Part shown: piece after piece, positions 39,373 to 53,339 of the stretch
Position numbering within the stretch: position 1 is the first letter of the stretch
How the letters are laid out: each line of letters starts with the position of its first letter
Program-made: the position numbers and the translations under genes
Assembly (NCBI GenBank): GCA_022749755.1
Contig: CM040447.1
Coordinates: forward strand, 13,744,087-13,808,086
Reading direction: 5' to 3'
Source: Azadirachta indica
Lineage: Eukaryota > Streptophyta > Magnoliopsida > Sapindales > Meliaceae
Length of the DNA: 64,000 nt
Notes under the pieces: generated by a model
Databases searched by the model: none
Told to the model about the DNA's origin: nothing
The model's input: the letters and a program-made list of their open reading frames with translations, nothing else

Positions 39373-42300
39373 TTAGACAAAGTCAGGCTGACCGGTTGAA
39401 GTTAAGCAACGATGCCACATACGGCTGTTAGGGTCCACAGCTCTGGGATAAGAAATGACTTCGGGAATTGGAAAATAGGCATAGTGAGTGTTGCATATGC
39501 CTACTGTAATGCCACTAAATCCAGCAAATGCACCATGAACCTGCCAAAATTGAAGCATCTTAGAAATATGTTATGGGAGTTTCTTTATCCAATTGTAGAA
39601 AATATTTTTATAAGTTGGCTTTGATTCAGTTTTCCACGTCAGAACTCTGGCTGATTTTTGTGGTCTGTAATATGTTATGATTATTATAATTTTCAATGTT
39701 TTCTGACCAGTTATGATTTTAACTATAGATATTGTGTTATGATATAAACCTATTGATTTCTATATTTTCCTTCATTTAACAAACACCAAACATTATTTGA
39801 TTTGAACGTGATGTTATTAAGAAGAATGTAAGTATATTATTATGGGGTTACATTAAAATCCTTCCAAAAATTGAGCTAAAGCACTTATTTTTATCAAACA
39901 CTAGCATGTAGCAGAGCATCACTATCAACATTATATCTATTGAGATATCATTACAAAGTAACAATAACTTGTTAAAATTTACATTTCAACAACACAATTT
40001 ACTAAATATCCCCATACTTTTGAAGCTCGCAACATTTTAAAGGGTATCTTTGGGACTGTTGTGTTTTCACTTGACATTGAAGCATGATAGTTAAAATGAT
40101 AGGTAAATACCCACTTTTACTTGGTAGCTAATATTCACCACTCACTTGCATATTTTGGGTTAGTTTGGGATTGTTGTTGGGGTAGTTAAAAGTGATTTTA
40201 ACTAGTTAAAGTTCATTTTAGGTGTTTGGTAAAATATTTTCAAAATCACGGAATCAACCCTTTTCATAGTAGATTTTCAGAAGAGAAGGAACAGTTTTCA
40301 GATTTTGAGAACAAGTTTTCTCATTTAATATATTACCCAAAAATATCCCCGCACAAACTATTCAAGTTTTCTCATTTAATATATTACTTATATTATGTTA
40401 CTTGTTTGAAAGAAAAGGTGAGATAAGGGAGCACACTCACAGCATTTTGTCCAAGAACAGTGCACAGAATTCCATCTGATGCATTTGCACGGCATGCCCG
40501 GATCATATATGTGGGATCAATATACTTCACATCAGCAGGAACGCCAATCTCCTTGAAATATTTCTTTGTCTGACATTTAGTAAGTTAATAACCGTAACTT
40601 ATCAGCTAAATACAATAGAAATTTGCACAATCAGCATTTATGTATAAATGGCTCTAAAACAGGATTTTGATTCAATGAGGTGTAATGGTCAAATTATCAT
40701 ATTTTTTTTCTCAAAAGACATTTGACAATGTTAAAATCCAATTCACACTTTTGGCTAGTAAATTTATTATCATAAATAATTCACACTTTCAGCTACTAGG
40801 TTTATGGAGATTCATTTCCAATGAGAAGCATGCATGTTACTGATCCACAAAAATTTTAACAGTGATCACCACTTTTGAACTTCATGACGTTTTGTACCCA
40901 AACTATAATTCAAATTAATGCAACTGATGAAAATATATAACTGGACCTTTGCACAGACCACTTATCTAATGGAGATGCTAAAAATACCATAATTCATGAA
41001 AGCCAGACAAATGAAAGGGCAATCACCAACCTCTTGTTGAATGTGTACACCAATATCTCCGAGTACTATGTTTCCAGATGCATCTTTAGCATTAGTTTTC
41101 TCAATTAAATTCTGCATAAGAAAGAAAGACCATGCAACTTTTCTAAGGAATGAAAAGCGAAAAGAAGCAAGAAATACAATTTTATTGGCAATTGCTTGAA
41201 CAGAATTCTTCTTTCCAGAACTTTCAGGTTCAAAAAGAGACACAAACACATTCTCTATCTATCTCTTTAATCCAAATCAAATGTAATGATTAAACAGTTC
41301 ACCTCATTACTGCATAGCCCAGAAAATTATTTGAAACATTTGGTCAAGTGGATTTTTTATCGAGAAATTCACTTGCAGCCTAGATGTACAAAAAGAGAAC
41401 TTGCTGATAAAAAATGTCAAGACATAGAACAGAGTGCAGAAAATTTGAGATATTACATTCCAGGTTTCTGAATGGCATGCTAGATGAAAGGGACAATAGC
41501 AGCGTGATGGAGAGAAAAGTGCAATCCTAATGCCATAATAAAAAAACCAAAGCTAGAATTTCTGCAGTCTATAATTAAATCTTCAATCCTTGCTCATTAT
41601 CAAATAAAGTTACATCTGATACAACTTATTGTATCATTGGATTAGTGATACTTTACTATCCTGAATTATTATACAAAAATCCTCAAAGAAGAATCTTAAA
41701 TCAAATACACTTAGTACAACTTATTGTCGTATCAGAATATAAACATATCAAAATATTGAATACCATTTAAGATAAAACAATACTACACCAGCCATGATAG
41801 TAACTTTTGGTAATTTCATCTCATGATTAAAGGACTTTTGAATCTCATGCAGAAATTATCTTAATAACAAGACCTTTTTCCCATAGATGTTCTAATAGAA
41901 CATCGACTTATTTTTTTAGTCCATATTCAATCATCACTAAGTAATTAAATATTCTTAATCATAAATTACATTAACTAAACTTAGGTTTAAGTGTTTCAAT
42001 TTTCAAATAAACAAAATTTACTTTTGTCATGAACATTAATACCCTTTCTACCTCCGGCTTATTGTTTTGGTTTTCTCTACCTATAGAAACTGGTGATGTG
42101 GTTTAGTGATTTAGATACTGCAACATTTTTGTGCCATCTCTGCCACAAGATTAAAAAAACTTGAAGAGTAAATATTGCAATAAAATTCATAATTATGTAA
42201 TTTTATAAAAGTATGGACAGTATCAAAGCAAAGGAATTAGATTATTTGAGGTGAATCAATATCAATGACGGTGTGCTGAATCCTCGCTCTTCAACCATTT

Positions 42301-45300
42301 AAATAATTTGAAGAACAACTAATTTGATCAACGAAATCTTCAAAGAGCTATCAAGAAATTAAAATTAGAAAACATGACTAAATTGAAACAAGAAACCAGT
42401 GAGCTATCAAGAAATTAATAATATAACAACCTTAATCAAACCGATTTTGACATGAGATTTGAGGCTTTTAAACGCGATCTTCATTTCATCATATGGTGAT
42501 AAATGAGTCTCATGAGCTTGAAGCAGAGCTAAATAACCGTTGATTGAGACAAGAATACTTATGATATCTAGCAATTCGACATTTTTGGCGAGAAGTTTAT
42601 GGAGATTAATCAATTTGTTATCTCTATATGTCATTTGGGATGCTTTGGATATGAAATTGAAGATCCACTTTGTCTTTCTAATGGAAAAAGTGGAAAGAGA
42701 CTAATTTAAATGGAGGCAAGTATACAATTTCATCCAAACTTTGACTTACAATTAGGGATTTCTTTTCCTCCACATACTTACCTCCATTCAACTTTATTCT
42801 CTCCATTTCCTCTATTAGAAAACCATGCAGAACTTCAATTCGATCTCCAAAACATTCCCGAATCACATATAAAGATATAACAAATTGATCTCCATGAACT
42901 TCACGAAAAAAATGTTGAATTGCTACAGATCACAAACCTTTCCATCTTAATCAACGGCTGATCAGCTTTGCATTAAGCTCATGGGACTCAAAATTTAAGA
43001 TTAAAATCAACTTGATTTAGGTAGTTTTAACATTAATTTGTTGATATCTCTCTAGTTTACATGTTTCATTTTAGTTTGTTTTGTTGTTTTAATTTACAAG
43101 ACAAAAAATTAAAGATGAAGATGGGTGGTTGTTTCTCTGGTTATTCTCTTGATAAATTTGGTTGGTCTTAAAACTATGAAAATGGCTGAAGATGGATGAT
43201 TCAACGCCATTATAATCAATATTGATTCACATTAGTTAATCAAATTCCTTTGCCTTGATATGATTCGTTCTTTGATGGAAACAAATAGATAATTATGTAT
43301 TTATAACAATATTTACTCTGAATTCCATGGACGAAATGTAAATATTTGTGTATCAATGTTGATAATCGAAAGAAATGTTGTTTATCCGAAAATTGAAAGC
43401 TTAAAACTAAATTTAGTTTATTTAATGTGTGGCTGTGAATATTTAATTAAATGATCATGATTGAAAGTGGACTGAAAAATAAGTCAATGTTATATATCTT
43501 GGAGGAGAAAATAGGCTCACTTGTTGTCTATGTAGATGAGTGGAGTCAATACTCTAGGGTGAATATCCTACTAAAGATGTTGTCTGTTACATGTATAAGA
43601 AATTGTTCCTCTGCCAACCAAATGCCCTTATTGTAGATGCTTGAAAACTGTCATTTAAACTAAAGAATTGCACAATGCAGCTTTCATCACCTCTTAGTAA
43701 CTACATGCAGAAGCTAATCTATCTGATATTAGATTAATATGATAAAGGTTGTGTATAAAAAACCTGTAATCATCACCAATTTGGACAAAGGTCCAATTCA
43801 CAGGCTTTACCATGTAATACCAATGTCAAAATATCAATTAAAAGAACAAAGAGAAAATCATACCTGCCCAGCTCCCTCTGCTGCACAGACCACAGCTGAT
43901 CCCTTTGTCTCAATTAGATATTTCAAATGCCTCAAAACACCATGAGGCCCATGCAAACGGAAAGGTACCTTTAAAGTACAAACGTGGACTGTATTAGTGT
44001 GTAGCTCACCTTTATATGTGTATATATATATTCAAATCAGCATCACATAAAAATACCTCAGGGATCAAGCATATGTCAATTTGTCCACTTGCTAGGGATG
44101 CATGCATGGCTATAAATCCACTGCTACGACCCATCAATTTCACAATTCCAATACCGTGATAAGCACTATGTGCCTAGCACAAGATAGAGGGGAAAACAAT
44201 GAACTTCATACTTAAGTTTTAACAAGAAAGAGATTTATCATACAACTATTTGCAAGAATGAAGAACAGTGCATGAACTTAATTTGCATACTGAATGAGTG
44301 ATGAATAGCATTTCAATGTGTACCTCAATGTACGCAGAATTAATTGCTCGTTGTGCTTCTTCAACAGCAGTGTCAAAGCCAAAAGTTTTATCCATCAACA
44401 AAATATCATTGTCTATGGTTTTTGGCACACCAACTACAGCCACTTTCATCCTTCTTTTACGACACTAAAAGGACAAATAGAAGACTATAAATATATATTT
44501 TGTGAGAGAAGAAAGGTAAGAACTAGAAGGGAACAAAGCCCATCTGTCATGGAGGAACTTTTAGAAAGTTGTTGCAACTGGAGATCTTGCAAGATCCCCT
44601 CTAACATGATCTATAAATATAGCAGTGTCTGAAACTATCAAACCTAAAATATGGAGACTGCAATTCAATTAAGGGAATAACAGAATGCGTACACATCATC
44701 TACAAGCATTCAAATCCACGACCTGCCCAATTACTATTGAAGACTACAACTTGAAACACAACTTCAAACAAATAGGGAAATGGTAACTTATTCATCAACA
44801 AAAGTAAGAAAAATTATTTATTAGTTTCCATATAATACTTTTCATCAGAGTAAAATTAAAATCAACAAAAAATGCATTACTCACTACAAAGTATATTACA
44901 GCTCAACCTATTATCATAGAGTTTAATGTAGAATAACCTCATTGTGTATCGCATTGGCTCCAGCGTGAGTACCATTTCCGCCCAACACAAAAAGCATGTT
45001 AATTCCTCTTTCCTGACATCAAAACACAAACACAAACTTCATGAATGACAATCCTTTGTATTGCAAAGCAATTTTTTTTTGTAGCAGATTCCACAACAAA
45101 ACCCTGGCAAGTTGCGATGATGTGAAAAAATTGATTGAGAACCTCCATACTGTTGACAATTTCGCTAACAGTAGGTGCACCACGTGAAACTCCTAACAAG
45201 CTTCCACCGGAAAGATGAATATTTTGAACCACTTTCCGAGATAGCTACAATCAAAAGTCAAGTCTAAAGAAAGTCAAGTCTAATTTTGAAAATTCTTGTG

Positions 45301-47490
45301 CAACGAAAAAACACTTTTAATTATTTTATCTCAAGATGTGATATCATATCTTAGATACATCAAAGAACAAGGAATGTACCGGCATTTCAGTCAATTCTTT
45401 GTCACAAAAGCCACGATATCCAAATGGAATCCCCACTACATTTTTTACACCATATATTTCAAGAGTGATGACAATCTGCAGAAATTGCCGTTAATAAATT
45501 ATTTTTGACAGGATAAAACAAAATATACCAATCTCAACAAAAGAGTCCAGCTTTGCTTTAATGAAAGTGTAAGCGGCAGATTAACATTTATGTACAATAC
45601 TGGCCTGTCTGATGACATCATTGAGACCAGGGCATAGCCCACCACAAGTAAGAATTGCTGCCTTTACTTTTTCTGGTTTGAAGTATATTTCTTCTCGTGG
45701 TCCAGCACGATGAACCCTAGGAAAATTTTACAATATGCAGCACATCAAGTTCTGATTATCAAATAAAAATCAATAGTAAACATAAAACATATAGATGAAT
45801 ATGTGTAAAATAATAGGTATTCTGTAAACAAACAAATATTAGATTAGATCTAATATGTACTCTTAATGCATAACCAACTGCTAGAACACTGATAGTTGAT
45901 GACAAGAAGATCCTGCATGTGCTTGAAAATATTTAGAAATCGTTATAAACCATAATAAAGTATTGCAGTTAGCACTGGCAAATATTTGATTTGTTGATTT
46001 CTAAAATACGTATTACAACACTGAGAGGCATCTTACCATTGTTCAACCCAGGTACAATCAGGATCAATGCACTCAGCACCTGCAGATGTAGGTGACGAAT
46101 AATTTATGACCTGAAATTGTTTCAAGAAAAATAAGTCACAACCTTGCAAAAGAACTAAATCTGTTGACCCAAATCTACCACTAGAGCTTCAGAGATTTAA
46201 ACATGGGGCCTTTCTCTAGATTACTGACAACCATTGCTTGCATTAATTTTCTTTTGCATGCAGCCTGCTCCCATTAATTGCCTCTCAAATTTGTTTCATA
46301 CTTGCATCTTAGATCTTTACTTTAGTCATTAATGTATCAACTCTAACTATGGTTTTTGATTGAGCAACCGTGTCTTATCCATGTCTTAAATAATAGCTTC
46401 AGCATTATGTTAGATGATGCCAGCTGAGATAAAAATTTAAAGGTTTTAATGTAGATCACCTTGAAGGTAAGGGATAGTGAATATTCAAAGTAGTGTAAGA
46501 ACGTGTGATGATGGTAGCTGCAACAACGAAGTGAAACTAATATAACATTACTGGAAAAGATGGGTCTTTGTGATGCGGTTAGAAGAGAGATATTCATAAT
46601 TCTATTGTTTTTTAGCATATACAGAGAACATATTAATCAGTCTACATCTAAATTGCATATAAATGAATACATTGGCAAATATGGTTGCTTCGCCCAGTCT
46701 TGTATCATGACAAATTTTGACTAAAATCAACCATCATCCATAAATTTCGACAGAAGCAAATATAAGTTCTAAGTTCACATTAGCAAGGATATAATGACAA
46801 TTTACTTAATAATATCCCGAAGGTAACAATACCAGTGCAGCTGATTGCTTTATCCAAGGGGCAAATTAGCAAACAAGAAAATTAAAGGTACATGGACATT
46901 GAAATATAATCAATAATCTTACAGCAAAACTAAGTAAGAAATTAAGAAATAAAAATATTCCGAAATTACAATTCAGCAATATACCTTAAGAAGTACCCTG
47001 TCGTTATTATTTATGTATCCGTGCCATTTCTCATCAGAAGGGTAACCATCTATAAACTGTTCATTTACTGGAGTCCTGCAACAGATACACATAAATTTAA
47101 ACGAAAGCAAATTGATCAACTATGAAGTATGTATGCGTCTTTCTCAACGAACACTGAAACTGACCTCATCCTGAGACAAAACGTAGAAGGAATAGGTTTA
47201 GCGTCTTCGAAAATGTCGGTGATGTGAGGAAGTTTAAACCGCTCCCCGAAATCTCTCTGGTATTTGGACTTCCAATCAGGATCGCTGAAATCAATTCCTG
47301 CGTGGCGGTGAACACTCTGATTTTGACGAATCTCAGCAAAAACGCGACTTCTCTTACGTATTCTATTCGCATGATTACTCGACCGAACGATCACGGAACC
47401 GAATCCATTGCGGCGAAGAGAATTTTCGAGCGGAAGAGGAGTGAGCGGAAGCGCGGACCTGATCGTGTTGGTGTTGGAGAGAGCTTCCAT
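39373..47490 (-). CDS. PFK5: ATP-dependent 6-phosphofructokinase, plastid type (PFK5-like)
   Basis: It converts fructose 6-phosphate and ATP to fructose 1,6-bisphosphate. Thirteen exons give 538 aa: 47490-47165, 47075-46985, 46110-46037, 45716-45605, 45475-45380, 45244-45143, 45012-44938, 44464-44324, 44173-44057, 43968-43864, 41111-41031, 40569-40441, 39540-39373 (TAA). The first ~60 residues are Ser/Arg-rich and fit a plastid transit peptide. Motifs seen: [26 protein letters not shown] (278-285; the glycine of ATP users, where PPi enzymes have Asp); PKTIDND (306-312, D310 the expected catalytic base); MGRSSGF (353-359). Cys153 and Cys158 in [10 protein letters not shown] match the pair that I recall as the thioredoxin-sensitive disulfide (Cys152/Cys157) of Arabidopsis PFK5, which supports the PFK5 call. 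Intron 4 uses a GC donor. Intron 10 is 2.75 kb because of an inserted inverted duplication. Confidence 0.94.
42221..43260. repeat. 1.04-kb inverted duplication (long foldback) in PFK5 intron 10
   Basis: The outer ends TATCAAAGCAAAGGAATT (42221) and AATTCCTTTGCCTTGATA (to 43260) are inverted copies, and the match continues inward along the whole length. Paired landmarks: GTGAATCAATAT (42251) with ATATTGATTCAC (43219); GAGCTATCAAGAAATTA (42401) with TAATTTGTTGATATCTC (43034); GAGTCTCATGAGC (42505) with GCTCATGGGACTC (42977); CAATTTGTTATCTCTATATG (42610) with CATATAAAGATATAACAAATTG-like sequence near 42866; AAATGGAGGCAAGTAT (42703) with ATACTTACCTCCATT (about 42775). Coordinates of pairs sum to about 85450-85496 throughout, so the arms are collinear, ~500 bp each, with a loop near 42725-42770. 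Minus-strand frames across it (42407-42634, 42678-42866) look like remnants of one unknown gene fragment. No clear target duplication was found. Confidence 0.85.
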
Positions 47491-50400
47491 CAATCAATGT
47501 AAAACGATCAGTTTCGGAGAATGTGAAATTCCTGCGGAGAACGCTAGAGCGACGAAAATTGTAGGGAATCGAACAGGAGAGTTTCACGACGAGGACAGAA
47601 TGGAGGCGAAGTAAAGCCGTCTTTTAGCGTTGAACTGCACCATTTGACTGGAGAAACCAAAGCACTTTTTCTGAACTTTTCTCCAGCCCGACGGGGGAGC
47701 GATTGTTATTTTACCAAAATAACCTTCTTTGCAGTCCAAAGTACTGATACGTCCTCCCACTGTCCACATAGTCACTCTCTCCCTGTCTCACTGACTCGCT
47801 GACTTCTATTAATTTCATTTGTTTTATTTGTAGGAATAGGATTCACAGCTTTACGCCGGCTGTATGTTACAGCCAACGGTAATTAAACGCATTTAAATAT
47901 TAATTATTTTGCGATATGTTTACGAAGAAAAGAAAATATGAGGACAGTAAAATTGATAACATAATAAATGTATACAAATATCTGATTTAAAGATGAATTA
48001 TTTTTAGAAAATGTCTCTGCAGCAAAATTATGCAGCGGACTGAGTGATGAAAAATTGTAATCAAATTGTTGGAATTGAACAATGTTAAGATTCGCATCTC
48101 CTTTTGCAAGCCATTAGCCGCGCACAACAAATTGTTACAGTAACGTCATGTTACCATAAAGTCTTATGCACGGTATTATTAACAGTTTCTTAGTTAAACT
48201 ATTATTAAATGCATATTTTAACTTCAATAATTTAAAAATTATTTATTTAACTTTCATTTAATAGTAGTGACATGATATTATTATTAATATCTAATTTTTT
48301 TTAATTTATGAAGTGATATAATTAATTTTAATAAATATAATATGAAAAGAAACTAATATCTCCTCTTATCAGAATAATATATTTAATAAATTAAGAGTTA
48401 AATGGATAATTTTTAATATATTCATATTAAAATATATATTACACCATGTTTTAATAATCAATAAATTATGAAATATTATATATATATATGTATTTAACAT
48501 TTTAATTCTTTTTTGGAATGCAATATAATAAATTTGATAAAGTTATTAGAAAGTACGTGTGGACAATTAGCAAGGAAGCATGTGCGAAAAATAGGTTGAA
48601 CGACAGCAATTAATACCATGCACATGCCTACCAAACCAAACCAAACTAAACCAAACCAAAACACTAGTTGATGACAATTAATGCGCACTATTTTCCAACA
48701 AAACAAAGCGTCAGGTTCTGATGATCGATCGAACTTATTATCATGATAACCGCTCAAGATTTAATTATCACATGCTAATGACAATTAATTGAGTGGTATA
48801 GATAGATTTCATGGATTATTATTAATTATTATTTTTTCATAGCTTGATTTGCGTATTGTTATAGGATTTGGACCCTTCCCTAATTTTTTTTTTTTTTTTT
48901 TTAACTTTTAAGTTTCGTGTACACGTAGCATAATTAAAATTGAAAGGTTGAAATTATATTTTAATAATTTTTATCTATTAATCATTATAATCAATAAGAT
49001 TATAAAAAATAACTTTTAGTCATTAACTATCATAATTTATCATACTGAAAATAATAAAAAAATGAAATAGACCCAAGTCTTCTTTCCTACCAACTTAGGG
49101 ATATATTGTCCTTCTTATTCCTCAAGTGACTTTTTACAAAATTATCTGATATATCTTAATTCAACAAAGAAAATGACATTTAATTGCACAAATAGCCTAA
49201 AATTCTAGTAGAAAAAAATACTGCAAAACTAACATAAAAGGCTTGAAAAAGGCAGAGAAGTGCTAAATGGAACACGAAGCTTACTCTTAACGAGATTTTT
49301 GCATATATATGTGGATCCCATAAGAAATGTAGAATCTAAATTGAATTCTTGTTTTGTACAAATTATGAAGAAGAGAAACAAAAGATACGACTAAATATTG
49401 ATTTGGGTTTGTCATACCTTCAATCTATTTGGGTTTTGCCTTTCTATAGATTTTTTATTGTGAATAATAGAACTCTTCAATTCAATTAGGGTTTTGTTCA
49501 AATTTGGGGATGAAAGACAAATACGTTTTTTTTTTTTCCTTCACCTGAATAACAGAGCTTTTTAATTTGAACCTTTTGTTTTGAGTCATGAGATGTGTCA
49601 AAATATCTTTAAAACTCAAGGATTGACCAAACTAGGAGAGGATCCCAATCCATTATTACATTGCATTTTATCCAAAATTACAAGGTATACTGGTGCATAA
49701 TACTGTAGGATTACAGGTAACAACTTGTAATAAGTTTAAGATTTATAATTAAATTAATGAAAATTGGTTAGGTTGTATTTTGGGAGTTGAATTCATCCAA
49801 AGTAAAGATGACAAAAGATGACAACATACCATCCGGCCTTAATTTGGTTGGGTGGTGAAAATATTTGAGGGCACAAGTTCCAGTTTAGGTAATAATATCG
49901 AAGACTTCCCTCTCACGCAGTGACTCTCTCAAACTATTGTGGAGTTATCTCTCTGGAGAGAGTGAGAATATTTGTCTCTCTGAATCAGAATATCTTGAAG
50001 AGAAAACATCTTTAAGAAAAAACAGCTGAGAAAACAGAATGGTAGAGAATAATTACATGGGCTTCAATAATTTTATCTCCAAACTTTGCTCCTAACACTT
50101 GATTAAGATAAAATTGATCAATATAATTTTATGATATGGGTGATTTTGTCTACCAAATGGGGTTAGAAAGAGTTCATAGTAAAAACACCATAGAAGAAGG
50201 GTGAAATTAGTGGTGCCCATTAAATATTAGGGTTGGAAAAGATCCAAGTCTGACTTTTACATTTCCAAAATCTAACCGAATAAAAAAAAAATTAGTTCTC
50301 AATTTTGTAATACCAATTGGATTGAATAAAAAATAAGAATTAAATTAGACTAAACCTATTCAATTCAATTTGATTTGATTTGATTTCAGTTTGATCTCCG

Positions 50401-53339
50401 AAATTTAGACCTAAATTTGGACTTTTATAACCTAATGACCTAAAATTCACCAAAATCATTTATAATCATTTATGGAAGTGTGAAATTTTCTTAAGCCTAT
50501 TTATTTTATTTTATTTTATTTATGACATTCCAAACCTTATATTAGTTTGTCAAACCAAAATTTATTTTTAAAGTCCATAATAGATAAAGCCTCTTTTATT
50601 AAATTAAAAATATAATTTTGTTAAAAAAATTATTTTTTGGCTTCTTTCTAAAACGTATAAGCAAGAAAGAAAGAAGAAAAGAAAAAAAAATAATAATAAG
50701 AAAAAAGAAAAATAAATAAAAAAAAGAGACAGAGAAATATTATTTAAAGAGATTGAATCAAATTAAACCAAACTTAATCCATGCTTATAAGCAAAGAAAA
50801 TATGAATATATATATGTAATATTAGTAATCTTTAATTTCAATTTTTTTATTTTTGAATAATTTTTTAATGTTAATTTGATTTATTTCGTTTTTTTTTTTG
50901 GGTTTATAAATCAAATTACTTAAGTAGAACCAAAATCATTGAATTTATAGAAACCGAAACCACACATAAACAAAAAGACCACAAAACTGAGTTGAACACA
51001 TAAATTTAATTTTAGAGCGTTTAAATATAAAGCAGTATGCAACTGAGATTAAATAGTCTAAGTGTGTGTATTTGTCAATTTGTTTGAATGTCTGATCAGT
51101 GCATATATAAAGAGAGAGCTTGCTAGAAATATGAAAAGCATAAAAGAAGAAACGGAAGAGAAAATGAGAAGAAGAGAAGAGGGGGAAAAAAAAAGTAAGA
51201 GCGAAATCTAACTTTAAGAAATAGAGAGGAAGAACTTCATTCAAGAGTGAGGAAATAAAGAAATTGAATTTGGGGTTGCTAGAAATATACATATTTGTTA
51301 TATTAGTCCAGTTTTAGAAATTTTTTCAGTATGCATATTTTAATTTCATATTTCTTTTGTTAAAATAATGTTATATATTTAATAATATTATTTTTTCTAG
51401 ATATTTTGGATTGGTAAATGATATTATTAAGAAAAATCAACAAAGAATTAGAGTCGTCGATTATGTTGTTAAGGTAAGTATTTCTATGCATTTGAATGAT
51501 TTTGGTGTTAAAATGAAAAGTATAGTGTTTTATTTTCTTAACATTAAAATATCTTACATGAATGTTTATGAAAATTTTGAACTACCACATGTTAACTTAT
51601 TTAATTAATAAACCAAGTTTAATTGATGTTTTTACATATGAATTTTATCTACATACCTATAATGATAAAAGTGCATCAACATTATTGTGTTTAAGAAAAC
51701 TTTTAATTAACTGTTACCTGAAATTATGTTTTCATATATTTTTATCAATATTATTGAGATGACATATATCCACATTTCTTGTTATCAATTAATACTTACT
51801 AATGTTAACTCGTGATTTGAATTATGCATTACGTATCAATGCCTTTAAATTTGATTTTAGTTCTGCATTAAAAGTCCGTAAATGATGAAATTAAGATGAT
51901 GGTCGCTAAAAATAATATCTCAATAATATATTTGATTATTTATTTATAAACGATGCCATAGATCTTACATATGTCGGGGGCACGTTAATAAAAGATTAAA
52001 TGAATTATATGTATATTTTGGTAATCCATGTTTTCTTTCTACCTAGTTTATTTTAAATGTGTTGAAAGCGTAAAAGTTATAGTTTTAGAACCTTTGTTTT
52101 GTTTTGTATGTTATCATTGGTTTATGTTGCTGATATAAGTCCTTAATAAAAACTTGTAGTTAAGTTTATTTTTGTAAATTAATAATGTATTTTTATTTAT
52201 TAAAAGAAATTATTTATATGTAAACTATCTATTTGACATTAACCTACCCTTATTTTTCCTATCCTGGTAGTGATGGCAAGAGCCGGCATATTTAAGGGGA
52301 CTTTTGTATTTCAATTGTACTTGTATAGATATAATTAATCTTATATGGTTGTATAGTGTAAAATTGTTGACATCTTGGTATATGTATAATCGGTTTAAAT
52401 AAGAATTCTAGTTAGAGATTTCAACTTTTGTAAAGAGTTTACTTTTGTAAAGAGTTTATGTTGGTGTAGCATTATTTATACATTTTGTGTAAATAAATTC
52501 TATGATTTTAATAAATTAAATGGGTGTCTAACTCCCAAATATTATATTGTTGATATTGTTGTAATAAGACGATTGACTAATTTACATTGAAATTCAATTT
52601 AGCAGTGTATTCAAATGTTTAAAACTTCATTTAGTGTGAGCAAGTCTATCATAATGAGTATATTCAACCTATTACAATGTGTCAACTCAAACATTTAAGA
52701 AAGTTCAAATAAAATTACACCTTACCAAAAAAAAAAAAAAAATGTCCTAATTCTGAAGAACATGCGAAATGGAGAATGCGCCCCTTCAACCAACTTTATT
52801 ACAGCCTCAGTGAAAGTAAAGGGTAACTGCCTCTCTTGAGACACAAATCAAACATGTGGGTACAGTATCCTATATTGATTGTGCTTGAAGGGCAACCCAA
52901 ACCCTAATCTTACTTCCAAGTAAAGGACCGCTTAATTTAGGAACCTAGTCTTCACATTATCTTCCGACAAACAGCAGTCTCACCTAAGAGATATTTGCAC
53001 CTAAGTTTGAATATCCCAACGGAATTAACGTCTTTAACTGTCATTTACTTGATAAAACATTCCATTTCATGTCCTCTTCAGTCCAACTACGTATCAGGCC
53101 CCATACCCAGAAGTCAAAATCACTCTAATGTGTTTTAAAAATGGGCATACGCACAACACAACAACACAGAGTAAGTGGATACTAGAGGATGGACCAGCAG
53201 TCCAAGTTCAAAAAGCAAAACATACGAGGTTAGGTTCCTCTGTTTCATCTTTATTTCTTACCAAGCTAAGCTTAGCTCGTTCTTCTTCCTTGCAGATTTG
53301 TCTGTTCAGCAATCTAGTGAATACAAATTGGGGACTAAA
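47491..53339. other. Divergent intergenic region upstream of PFK5 and the gene at 53340
   Basis: The PFK5 leader probably reaches about 47620. A short perfect hairpin (GGCTGTA/TACAGCC) lies near 47859-47875. Beyond that I see no gene: the stretch is AT-rich, with a CCAAA-type pentanucleotide run at about 48626-48660, poly-T at about 48886-48902, and TTGAT repeats near 50370. A block at about 49830-49990 may be related to one at 54570-54740. The last ~200 bp before 53340 contain an intron-acceptor-like CTTCTTCCTTGCAG (to about 53296), suggesting a leader intron for the next gene. Confidence 0.5.

Noticed and set aside
39780..40240. Possible inverted ends around part of PFK5 intron 12
   Set aside because: Only short matches (such as AAACAC near 39898 and GTGTTTGGT near 40220); not enough to call an element. 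A ~25-bp direct repeat at about 40314 and 40364 is real but minor.
53175..53339. 55-codon N-terminal extension of the 53340 gene
   Set aside because: Contains a probable intron acceptor and reads like leader sequence; not fully excluded.
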